Positions 1 through 5,659 of a stretch of DNA of 5,659 nt are shown here, in pieces. Source of the DNA: CAUZRD01 sp963582255 (GTDB taxonomy: Bacteria; Pseudomonadota; Alphaproteobacteria; Rhizobiales; TMED25); assembly GCA_963582255.1 (NCBI GenBank), contig CAUZRD010000145.1, positions 1-5,659 of the forward strand, read 5' to 3'. The first letter of the stretch is position 1. Each line of letters opens with the position of its first letter. A model generated the notes under the pieces. That model saw only the letters and a program-made list of their open reading frames with translations, had not been told where the DNA came from and ran no database searches. Both the position numbers and the translations under genes were made by a program.

Positions 1-1507
1 CAAAAAGCAGTGCAAGCAAAAGAATAACGGCCCACCAACCCGCACTGCCGGCATCACCAGCGGCATTTTGGATAATACGCTGGAACCATGACAGGCTTTC
101 AACCTGACAGATGCCGTCTACGAACATACGATCTGCACCGAATACACCACCGAGCGGGCCACAACCAACAGCCTCTTTAGTAGTAAGAAGTAACGCGAGA
201 ATCAGTAAAATTGGACCAAAAATCATAATCAGGTTCAAAACATCTTGTCGCGCCATATGCATGTCTTCGGTCAGCGCGCCGATGGCTTGGATTTTCTGTT
301 TGCGGGCTTGGAATACCACCGAAAGAAACAGACAAAAGAAGAATGCAACAGCAGGGATGATGGCAGCCAGGATAACTTCGGAATAAGGGACAACCGTCAA
401 AGACGCGAGTATAAACGCGGCCACGCCCATGACTGGCGGCATGATGGAGCCACCCGATGACGCCGCCGCTTCGACTCCACCTGCGAAAGTTTTTGAGAAT
501 CCGCGTTTGAGCATCATCGGGATTGTGAGTACACCGGTGGATAGTACATTCACAATCGGGCCACCTGAGATGGTGCCGAACATCGCGGACGAGACAATCG
601 CTGCATGGGCCGGCCCGCCACGCAATTTGCGGGTCGATCTGAAGGCAAGTTTTATCAAGGACTGCCCACCAGCAGAGGCCCCAAAGAGCGAACCCAAGAC
701 CAGATAGGGAAAGATCGTATTTAGCATTATGTCGAGGAAGCGCCCCAATAGACCAGACGCGTTGTTTACCAGAATATCATGCACACGTGGGCGGCCATCC
801 GACAGGAGGCGGGGTTCTCCGGCAAGTTTAGTCATCAGGTATTTGTTGATATCGTCAGGACCATGAAAATACCAAATGAACACGGTTACGATAGTATAAA
901 GCGCGACTATAACCGCAACAATAACAAGCGGCAGCCCCCAGACCTTGACGTTGTAAGCGAGAAATATTAAAACTGTTATCCCTACAATACCAACCAACCA
1001 ACCGCCGGTAGTACTCATACACTGTGGATCCTCGGTTGTGGAAGGAGGCGGCAGACCATAAGCAGCGGCTATCTCAATCTCACGGGCCAATGTGTCGGCT
1101 AGCAGCCGCGCTCTTTCACCGGTTATCTGATCAATCAAACAGATCGATTCAATTTCAATAAGGTATGTCATTGAGACGGCAAAGGCAGCCAGCACGAGGG
1201 CTGCGTCCATGAATAAACCAAAACGCCTACGGACTGGTGTTCTATCTGCCCAAGACACCCACATCGAGTGTTTTAAAGCGACGCAGAGCATCATGGCGCT
1301 AAAGGCAATCGGGTAAAACCATTCGGTTGGAAATTTGCGAACTGTCAACCAATCGAGACCTGTCACTGCGCGAACACCACTGTCTAGACCCGGAATACCA
1401 GGGATTGCGTTTGCTAACCCAATAAGGACGATAAGGATCGACAGGACATAAAGAGCCAGATTGATTTTCCGGATAGCAAGGTTCTCATCTTTGGGCGACT
1501 TATCCAT
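1..1507 (-). CDS. TRAP transporter fused permease, TAXI-associated (4TM/12TM fusion), 3' end cut by window edge
   Basis: Inner-membrane permease of a tripartite ATP-independent (TRAP) transporter, which would take the ligand from the periplasmic receptor encoded just upstream and import it using an ion gradient. The frame is open from an ATG at 1505-1507 to the window edge, giving 502 visible residues; the family is usually about 600-850, so the C-terminus is missing. Hydrophobic segments lie near residues 16-36, 62-80, 97-117, 168-186 and 189-213 (the DctQ-like part and linker). A DctM-like part starts near 245. It includes RGGPAHAAIVSSAMFGTISGG (297-316 core) and the family signature EAAASSGGSIMPPVMG (346-361, bases 425-472), where Ser354 stands in for the common Gln. 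Loop residues 118-165 and 445-470 each carry two Cys (123/163 and 449/467). The start is favoured by a purine-rich AGAGAG five bases upstream; the reading frame stays open farther upstream without a better start. Family assignment is firm; the substrate is unknown. Confidence 0.95.
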   Translation of the reverse strand, partial: MDKSPKDENLAIRKINLALYVLSILIVLIGLANAIPGIPGLDSGVRAVTGLDWLTVRKFPTEWFYPIAFSAMMLCVALKHSMWVSWADRTPVRRRFGLFMDAALVLAAFAVSMTYLIEIESICLIDQITGERARLLADTLAREIEIAAAYGLPPPSTTEDPQCMSTTGGWLVGIVGITVLIFLAYNVKVWGLPLVIVAVIVALYTIVTVFIWYFHGPDDINKYLMTKLAGEPRLLSDGRPRVHDILVNNASGLLGRFLDIMLNTIFPYLVLGSLFGASAGGQSLIKLAFRSTRKLRGGPAHAAIVSSAMFGTISGGPIVNVLSTGVLTIPMMLKRGFSKTFAGGVEAAASSGGSIMPPVMGVAAFILASLTVVPYSEVILAAIIPAVAFFFCLFLSVVFQARKQKIQAIGALTEDMHMARQDVLNLIMIFGPILLILALLLTTKEAVGCGPLGGVFGADRMFVDGICQVESLSWFQRIIQNAAGDAGSAGWWAVILLLALLF

Positions 1508-1528
1508 GGGTTCTCTCTGAAATAGAAA

Positions 1529-1555
1529 CACAAACCGGTACAGAACCGGTTTGTG
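1529..1555 (-). terminator. Perfect stem-loop between receptor and permease genes (leaky terminator or mRNA stabiliser)
   Basis: The arms CACAAACCGGT (1529-1539) and ACCGGTTTGTG (1545-1555) are perfect 11 bp reverse complements around a 5-base loop. Read in the direction of transcription, the hairpin lies 20 bases after the receptor stop codon and is followed directly by TTTCTATTT, then the permease ribosome binding region. A stem with about 5 G-C pairs followed by an interrupted T-run is typical of a weak, read-through intrinsic terminator or of a 3' stabilising hairpin. Such an element would give much more receptor than permease, as is known for binding-protein-dependent transporter operons. 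The structure is seen directly; the function is inferred. Confidence 0.7.
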
Positions 1556-1575
1556 AAATTGGTATCAAAGCGAGG

Positions 1576-2622
1576 TTAAGGTTTGGCGCAATCAGGCAAA
1601 GTATAGCCTGCCTCTTTCCACGCTCGCGCAGCGCCGGGGTGATATTGCATCGGCATCGCGCCGCACATGCCGGTGAACTCCAACGACGTTTCACCCAACC
1701 ACACTGTTGGCATCATTGGAGATTTTGCCTTCAAAATAGGGATACCTTCGATAAAGGCTTTGGTCAGGCCGTAGGCCGTTTCCTCATCCATCGAGACGTT
1801 CACGACTTCGCCGCCAATATCGGCGTAACCGCGGAACATGCCGTCTTCAGAAACCACAGAAAAATTTGGGCCAAACAGCCCGTCAACAATCTCAACCGTT
1901 ACGCCGGCTGTTCCGGGGGCACCTGCATAACGTCGACCTACTTCGCTTTCAAAGACCTCTTTTGGAAAGGAATGCACGACCATCGCACCAGATGCTGCTG
2001 CTTGGCCCTGACGGCCGTCAGGAAAATTCATAGGTAAAAGATGCGCGATTGCAGTACCATCGGTTATTGTTTTAACAGCCTGCCCCCAATTCACTTGAAC
2101 CCCAGTATACCCGTCGCCGTCATTAAGCCCTGTTGCCAACTTGATCATTCCACGGGCCCGATTCAACGCCGCACCGCGTGGCGGACCATTATAAATAGTG
2201 GTTCCAGCAATCGCGTCGTAGCCTTCAAAATTAGAGCTTTTATACGAAGAAATCCCAAAAACTGCTAAACGGTAAGTATAAAGAACTGCCAATTTCGAAG
2301 CGAGTTCTGCCCCTGCCTCTTTGCCAAGCGCCGCGTAAGGGCCAACGCCTTTGGACATTAAGAATGGTAACGCAAAAGGTGCCGCTGCAATGTCGGTTTT
2401 GCCTTCGGCTACGTTTTTGACTGAATTGGTTAACGTTTGTCCAACCAAAACCTGAATGTCGGCGACGCCAGCAATAGAGACCACCTCAGAAAGGCCCAGA
2501 ACAGTTGTTCCAGGTACGGAAATTGGCGATGCTGTTTCCGCAGTAAGGTTGACTTGGGCACTTAAGCCGCTCGCCATAAGCAGTGCTGTAATTGCACCTA
2601 TGATGAATGGATTTTTAGACAT
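1576..2622 (-). CDS. TAXI family TRAP transporter solute-binding protein (periplasmic)
   Basis: Periplasmic receptor of the TRAP system whose permease is encoded 68 bp downstream; it captures a small organic acid-type solute and delivers it to the membrane subunits. The 348-residue product begins with a Sec signal peptide: Lys3, a hydrophobic core from about 6 to 19, and a likely cleavage after Ala22 (GLSA|QV). The mature protein has the TAXI layout: an early Gly-rich stretch, a central GPPRGAALNRARG region (146-158) in the ligand-binding cleft, and a C-terminal segment with MQYHPGAARAWKEAGY (325-340). Cys320 and Cys345 could form a disulfide bond near the C-terminus. Length is normal for TAXI receptors. 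The ATG start is fixed by a very strong AGGAGG six bases upstream (2628-2633). The ligand cannot be read from sequence; the neighbouring BKACE and dehydrogenases suggest a hydroxy or keto acid. Confidence 0.93.
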   Translation of the reverse strand: MSKNPFIIGAITALLMASGLSAQVNLTAETASPISVPGTTVLGLSEVVSIAGVADIQVLVGQTLTNSVKNVAEGKTDIAAAPFALPFLMSKGVGPYAALGKEAGAELASKLAVLYTYRLAVFGISSYKSSNFEGYDAIAGTTIYNGPPRGAALNRARGMIKLATGLNDGDGYTGVQVNWGQAVKTITDGTAIAHLLPMNFPDGRQGQAAASGAMVVHSFPKEVFESEVGRRYAGAPGTAGVTVEIVDGLFGPNFSVVSEDGMFRGYADIGGEVVNVSMDEETAYGLTKAFIEGIPILKAKSPMMPTVWLGETSLEFTGMCGAMPMQYHPGAARAWKEAGYTLPDCAKP

Positions 2623-2627
2623 TGTTT

Positions 2628-2633
2628 CCTCCT
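2628..2633 (-). promoter_or_regulatory. Strong Shine-Dalgarno of the TAXI receptor gene
   Basis: AGGAGG on the minus strand lies 5 bases before the ATG at 2620-2622 and sits within AAGGAGGAAA. This is the strongest ribosome binding site in the window placed correctly for a start codon, which fits the high receptor level that TRAP systems need. Confidence 0.85.
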
Positions 2634-2638
2634 TAATG

Positions 2639-2806
2639 TTATTTTGTATTGATATGAGATGGTAGGCTTACGCCGCCCTCCTCGGCTTCTTCTCGATCCC
2701 AGTAGCAAGTAGGTAATAACGATGTCTTAATGTCAATATGCTCGGCACCATAACAGCTAAGATAATCCCAACGCAGCTGATCAGCCATGATCCAAAGAAC
2801 ATTCAT
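2639..2806 (-). pseudogene. Sulfatase gene remnant: N-terminal signature only, interior apparently deleted
   Basis: An ATG (2804-2806) overlaps the BKACE stop codon by one base (TGATG), the usual mark of a translationally coupled downstream gene. It opens a 55-codon frame ending in TAA at 2639-2641. Residues 2-20 read NVLWIMADQLRWDYLSCYG, which matches the conserved N-terminus of sulfatases of the alkaline phosphatase superfamily, including the metal-binding Asp of the IMADQ block. After about residue 24 (AEHI, base ~2735) the expected TPNIDALAARG block is absent and the rest is an unrelated charged stretch. Full sulfatases are about 450-600 residues and carry the catalytic C/S-x-P-x-R motif, which is not present. 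I infer a large internal or 3' deletion that fused the gene start to the leader of the receptor gene. It cannot be active as a sulfatase. The alternative is a real small protein whose start resembles a sulfatase by descent. Confidence 0.68.
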
Positions 2807-3738
2807 CAGAAGTGCACCCGATCCCCACCTTTGAGATCCAAAATCTCACGTGCTTCATCTGGTGTGGCTACCTGGCTGCCAAGGTCCTCAACAATACGCC
2901 TGATTTTAGCGATTTGCTGGGCGTTGGACTCAGCCAACTGCCCGCGTGTAATAAGTAGGCTATCTTCAAGGCCAACACGAACGTGGCCACCCATTTGGCT
3001 CGCAGTGGTAGCAAGCCCCATCTGCGCACCACCAGCTCCCAGAACCGACCAACGGTAGTCATCGCCAAACAACTTATCTGCGGTGCGTTTCATGAACACG
3101 AGGTTCTCAACATCAGGCCCAATGCCACCGAGAATACCAAAGATGAATTGGATAAACACTGGCGCTTTGAACAGCCCAGTATCCATGCAGAATTTCAGAT
3201 TATAGAGATGACCCACATCGTAACATTCGTGTTCAAACTTGATGTCATGGGGGGCGAGCGTTCGGGCGGCTTCTTTGATGTCACGGAAAGTGTTGCGAAA
3301 GATGTTACCATCAGAACCCTCCACATAGTCTTTTTCCCAATCGAACTTCCATTCATCGTAGCGCCCAGCCAATGGGTGGAACGAAAAGTTCATCGACCCC
3401 ATATTCATTGAACACATCTCAGGGCTAAAAGTTTTTGCGGGGTTGATTCGGTCCTGGATTGACAAGGTTAGCGATCCACCAGTCGAGATATTCACAACCG
3501 CATCTGTTGCCTGCTTAATTCTTGGCAAGAAGCCTGCAAAATCATCAGGGTTCACCGAGGGAGCGCCGGTCTCATTATCACGCGCATGTAGGTGCAGAAT
3601 TGACGCCCCTGCCTCTGCGGCCTCAATCGCTTGCTTGGTTATATCGTCGTAAGTATAGGGCAGTGCGTCCGACATCGTCGGGGTGTGAATAGCTCCCGTG
3701 ACGGCGCATGTGATGATGGTCTTTTTTTGTTTGGCCAA
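2806..3738 (-). CDS. Beta-keto acid cleavage enzyme (BKACE, DUF849 family; 3-keto-5-aminohexanoate cleavage enzyme-like)
   Basis: Cytoplasmic zinc enzyme of the BKACE family, which condenses a beta-keto acid with acetyl-CoA and releases acetoacetate plus the CoA ester of the remaining part (known members act on 3-keto-5-aminohexanoate and on dehydrocarnitine). The product is 310 residues, the normal length, with a TIM-barrel layout. Zinc ligands are visible as HLH (His49, His51) in the AGASILHLHAR block and Glu258 in GHVRVGLED, with Arg254 and Asp259 alongside. NISTGG (83-88) and MNMGSMNF (111-118) are also family blocks, as is FEHECYDVGHLYN (168-180). The acid at the position of Glu14 in the characterised Kce enzyme is hydrophobic here (GAIHTP, Ile17), so it belongs to another substrate subfamily. 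The start is TTG (3736-3738): an in-frame stop lies two codons upstream and AAGGAG is 8 bases before it. The upstream dehydrogenase probably makes its keto substrate. Exact substrate unknown. Confidence 0.93.
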   Translation of the reverse strand: MAKQKKTIITCAVTGAIHTPTMSDALPYTYDDITKQAIEAAEAGASILHLHARDNETGAPSVNPDDFAGFLPRIKQATDAVVNISTGGSLTLSIQDRINPAKTFSPEMCSMNMGSMNFSFHPLAGRYDEWKFDWEKDYVEGSDGNIFRNTFRDIKEAARTLAPHDIKFEHECYDVGHLYNLKFCMDTGLFKAPVFIQFIFGILGGIGPDVENLVFMKRTADKLFGDDYRWSVLGAGGAQMGLATTASQMGGHVRVGLEDSLLITRGQLAESNAQQIAKIRRIVEDLGSQVATPDEAREILDLKGGDRVHF

Positions 3739-3746
3739 GGATCAGG

Positions 3747-3752
3747 CTCCTT
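3747..3752 (-). promoter_or_regulatory. Ribosome binding site that fixes the TTG start of the BKACE gene
   Basis: AAGGAG on the minus strand is separated by 8 bases from the TTG at 3736-3738. A TGA in the same frame lies between the site and the start, so no longer protein is possible, and the next in-frame ATG (Met22) would remove the first conserved strand ITCAVTGA. This decides for the TTG start. Confidence 0.75.
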
Positions 3753-3786
3753 TGTATGTTGCATCGATGTGGACGCGATCGTCGTC

Positions 3787-3792
3787 CCTCCT
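3787..3792 (-). promoter_or_regulatory. Orphan Shine-Dalgarno-like site in the gap before the BKACE gene
   Basis: A full AGGAGG (within TTTAGGAGGG) lies in the 76 bp between the dehydrogenase stop and the BKACE start, but the next 20 bases contain no ATG, GTG or TTG at a useful distance. It may be a leftover of a former gene start, or a ribosome loading site acting at a distance. A TATAAT-like hexamer (3802-3807) lies just upstream but without a convincing -35 box. Confidence 0.35.
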
Positions 3793-3814
3793 AAAGTTAT
3801 TATTATAACGTCTG

Positions 3815-4744
3815 CTATTGTTGGGGCAGAATTGCCTCAAGTTGTCTCAAATACTCTGCCACGCGTGTCTTGGTCTTTTCCAAATCACCCGTGGTCCAAT
3901 CACGCAGGCCTGCCCCCGCGGCCATGCCGTTGCGTCCCGCATCGCGCATTTTTTGCAAGTAAGGGGATGGATCGCCGCTCGTTTCAAGGTCGAACAGGAC
4001 TTGGGAATGAATATCTTGGGTCAGTTCTAACCCCACGAGGTCAGCATTCTCGAGCGGTCCCAGCACGGCAAGCCTGCGGCCAAAGCTTGCTTTCACCACG
4101 TTATCCACAGTCTCAGCAGAGCAAATTCCGTTTTCCACAAGCGAGATTGCCTCTCGCCAAAGCGCATGTTGCAGGCGGTTTCCGATGAACCCCGGGATGT
4201 CCTTTTCGACCATTGCAGGTGTCTTGCCAGCCACCGCCAGAAGATCAAACATAGTTTGCGCCAGCACAGGATCGGTCCATTCGGTCTTCACCACTTCAAC
4301 CAACGGTATCATATGCGGTGGGTTCCACCAATGAGTGCCAAGTGCGCGGTGGCGTTTTTTGAGGCCTACCATAATCTTGGAAATTTGAATGACCGATGTA
4401 TTGGACGCTAGGATCGTATCAGCAGTAGCATGCGCCTCAATTTCAGCAAATATAGCTTGTTTGAGTTCTAACTTTTCGGGTGCCGCTTCAAACACAAAGC
4501 TTGCATTGGCAACAGCCTCGGCTGTCGTCGGGGCAAGTGTCACACGAGCCAAAGTAGCCGCAATCTCAGGTTCATCTGCACCAAGCAAGCGCAAGCTATC
4601 AGCAATCCGTTTTGGCGCAGAAGTAAGGGCCTGAGAGAATGGATCGGTCAGTGTCACAATGTGCCCTGCTCGTGCAAAAGTGAGTGCAATACCATGGCCC
4701 ATCAGGCCCGCGCCGATCACTGCTATATGTTGTCCGTGCTCCAT
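3815..4744 (-). CDS. 3-hydroxyacyl-CoA dehydrogenase family protein (NAD-dependent 3-hydroxy acid / carnitine dehydrogenase-like)
   Basis: Cytoplasmic dehydrogenase expected to oxidise a 3-hydroxy acid or its CoA ester to the 3-keto form, the kind of product that the next gene's BKACE would cleave. The 309-residue length matches single-domain HAD-family dehydrogenases. The N-terminal Rossmann fold shows GAGLMG (11-16) and an acidic Asp34 at the end of strand 2, which favours NAD. The catalytic region has ASNTS (113-117), His138 in THWWNPP and Glu150 in PLVEVV, the His-Glu pair of the family, and Asn189 in GFIGNR. The C-terminal helical domain starts near 185. In classical fatty-acid enzymes the block after His is FFNP; here it is WWNP, pointing to a different, perhaps non-CoA, substrate such as a carnitine-like hydroxy acid. 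The ATG lies 3 bp after the SDR stop (TAGGCGATG) with no good Shine-Dalgarno, so translation is probably coupled to the upstream gene. Confidence 0.92.
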   Translation of the reverse strand: MEHGQHIAVIGAGLMGHGIALTFARAGHIVTLTDPFSQALTSAPKRIADSLRLLGADEPEIAATLARVTLAPTTAEAVANASFVFEAAPEKLELKQAIFAEIEAHATADTILASNTSVIQISKIMVGLKKRHRALGTHWWNPPHMIPLVEVVKTEWTDPVLAQTMFDLLAVAGKTPAMVEKDIPGFIGNRLQHALWREAISLVENGICSAETVDNVVKASFGRRLAVLGPLENADLVGLELTQDIHSQVLFDLETSGDPSPYLQKMRDAGRNGMAAGAGLRDWTTGDLEKTKTRVAEYLRQLEAILPQQ

Positions 4745-4747
4745 CGC

Positions 4748-5533
4748 CTAGCCCGCCGTGTAGCCGCCGTCGGCGTATAAAATGTGACCAGTGTAGAAAT
4801 CTGAAGCTTTAGAAGACAAAAACAACAGCGGCCCTGCCAAATCCTCAGGTTCGCCCAAGCGCCCCTTTGGCACACGCGCTAAAAACCCATCCCGCACTGT
4901 TTTGGCATTGTCGGTATTCTCAAACATCCACGCTGTCAGAGGTGAACGAAATACGGTTGGTGCAATAGCATTCACTGTAATGCCAGTTGGTCCCAGCTCA
5001 CATCCGAGCGCTTTGGTTATGCCGTCAACAGCGGCTTTGGATGCGCAATAAGCGGTGTAACCTGCAGGGTGTCCCAAAAGTCCGCGCGCAGAAGAAACAA
5101 AGACAATCTTGCCGCCTTCGCCCTGCGTCTTCATTTGAACGGTGGCAGCGCGCGCGATCAACCACGACTGCGTGACATTGGCATCCATTACCGCATCAAA
5201 TGTGGCAGGCTCCATGTCGTCGATTTTGGCAACTTTGTTCATGCCTGAGGCAACGACCAATATATCCAAACGGCCAAAAATTTTCACAGCCTTAGCGACC
5301 ATATCGGCACAGGCGGCCTCACTATCTGGCCGAGCATTGATCTGATGTGTCTCACCATTGCATTTGAGCGCCACTTCTGCCATCGCAGTTGCGTTACCTG
5401 CTACCAGAACAACCTGGCAGCCCGCATTTGAAAGGCATTGCGCAGCCACAGCACCAAAAGCGCCGGAGGCACCAGTAATTAGGGCCACTTTTCCTTTCAT
5501 TTCAAACATCGAAATTGGGTTATCCAACGACAT
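4748..5533 (-). CDS. Short-chain dehydrogenase/reductase (classical SDR, FabG-like)
   Basis: Cytoplasmic NAD(P)-dependent oxidoreductase of 261 residues, typical for classical SDRs. It would interconvert a hydroxyl and a keto group on a pathway intermediate. The cofactor-binding TGASGAFG motif is at 20-27. Asn119, Ser147/Ser148, Tyr162 and Lys166 (YCASK) form the catalytic tetrad. The segment after strand 2 (VAGN, 44-47) lacks the clear Asp or Arg that would show cofactor preference. The usual NNAG turn is replaced by VASG (94-97). NAIAPTVFRSP (188-198) and a GRLGEPEDLAGPLLFLSS stretch (224-241) complete the family pattern, and it ends with the usual ADGGYTAG. The ATG start lies 6 bases after GGAG, and the stop codon of the upstream cupin gene lies between them. 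It is closely coupled to the hydroxyacyl dehydrogenase (3 bp gap), so the two probably work on the same compound. Substrate unknown. Confidence 0.93.
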   Translation of the reverse strand: MSLDNPISMFEMKGKVALITGASGAFGAVAAQCLSNAGCQVVLVAGNATAMAEVALKCNGETHQINARPDSEAACADMVAKAVKIFGRLDILVVASGMNKVAKIDDMEPATFDAVMDANVTQSWLIARAATVQMKTQGEGGKIVFVSSARGLLGHPAGYTAYCASKAAVDGITKALGCELGPTGITVNAIAPTVFRSPLTAWMFENTDNAKTVRDGFLARVPKGRLGEPEDLAGPLLFLSSKASDFYTGHILYADGGYTAG

Positions 5534-5536
5534 ACT

Positions 5537-5659
5537 CTACTCCAGTCTTTTTCCGTCGGGATACGGGATCACGACGAGCATTTTGCAAGTATGGTTGGTC
5601 TTGTTCTCGATCCGACGAACTTCGCCCGCTGGAATTGTACAACTGTCCATCGGGTGCAG
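5537..5659 (-). CDS. C-terminal end of a cupin-domain protein (5' part outside window)
   Basis: Forty codons are visible before a TAG stop at 5537-5539; the start lies beyond the right edge. The stretch CTIPAGEVRRIEN (7-19 of the visible part) followed by KMLVVIPYP is the second cupin motif (PxGxxHxxxN) and the closing beta strand of a small cupin. The position that normally holds the metal-binding His is Arg in this copy. Small cupins of this kind bind sugars, organic acids or metals and act as isomerases, regulators or ligand-binding domains. The stop lies 3 bp before the SDR start, so it is the preceding gene of the same operon. It was too short to be picked up as a complete frame, and its function cannot be given. 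Confidence 0.72.
   Translation of the reverse strand: MHPMDSCTIPAGEVRRIENKTNHTCKMLVVIPYPDGKRLE

Noticed and set aside
111..970. Several plus-strand open frames of 60-90 codons opposite the permease
   Set aside because: They are antisense shadows; the minus-strand frame is continuous for 502 codons and matches TRAP permeases, while the plus-strand products show no family motifs or ribosome binding sites.
2731..2736. A consensus -35 hexamer TTGACA on the minus strand upstream of the TAXI receptor gene
   Set aside because: No -10-like hexamer lies 16-19 bases downstream, and the bases form part of the sulfatase-like coding remnant, so a promoter is not supported.
3762..3764. An ATG downstream of the orphan Shine-Dalgarno as an alternative gene start
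   Set aside because: The spacing from the site is 22 bases and the frame runs through the BKACE gene out of phase, giving a short product with no motif.
3631..4188. A 185-codon plus-strand frame
   Set aside because: It spans the end of the hydroxyacyl dehydrogenase, the gap and the start of the BKACE on the opposite strand, with no recognisable domain; it is best explained as an antisense shadow.
1..5659. CRISPR arrays, tRNA or rRNA genes, insertion sequences, long direct repeats
   Set aside because: No repeated spacer-like units, cloverleaf, transposase motif or terminal inverted repeat was seen on reading the window; the space is almost fully occupied by the operon genes.

Overview
The window carries one gene cluster, with all genes on the minus strand, so transcription runs from the right edge to the left. 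In order of transcription it holds: the last 40 codons of a cupin-type protein (5537-5659), a short-chain dehydrogenase/reductase (SDR, 4748-5533), a 3-hydroxyacyl-CoA dehydrogenase-family enzyme (3815-4744), a beta-keto acid cleavage enzyme (BKACE, DUF849; 2806-3738), what looks like the broken N-terminus of a sulfatase gene (2639-2806), a TAXI-type TRAP solute receptor (1576-2622), and a TRAP 4TM/12TM fusion permease that runs off the left edge (1-1507). Spacing is tight throughout (0 to about 76 bp between intact genes, apart from the sulfatase-remnant region), as expected of an operon.

The genes fit a catabolic cassette. The TAXI receptor and fused permease would import an organic acid. 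One of the dehydrogenases would oxidise a hydroxyl group to give a 3-keto acid. The BKACE would then transfer its acyl part onto CoA from acetyl-CoA, releasing acetoacetate. The closest established model is carnitine breakdown (carnitine 3-dehydrogenase followed by dehydrocarnitine cleavage), but nothing in the sequence proves that substrate, and the key residue variants suggest a different one.

TRAP/TAXI import, the BKACE plus hydroxyacyl dehydrogenase pairing, moderate GC content and the protein style point to an alphaproteobacterium, plausibly a marine Rhodobacteraceae (Roseobacter-type) organism. This is inference; there is no rRNA or other marker gene here.

The most noteworthy non-obvious features are: (1) a 168 bp reading frame that starts inside the BKACE stop codon, opens with an unmistakable sulfatase N-terminal signature and then loses all similarity, which looks like a deletion scar in the operon; (2) a perfect 11 bp inverted repeat followed by a T-rich run between receptor and permease genes, probably a leaky terminator or mRNA stabiliser that sets a high receptor to permease ratio; (3) a TTG start for the BKACE; and (4) an orphan strong Shine-Dalgarno in the gap before the BKACE. 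No tRNA, rRNA, CRISPR, insertion sequence or origin was seen.
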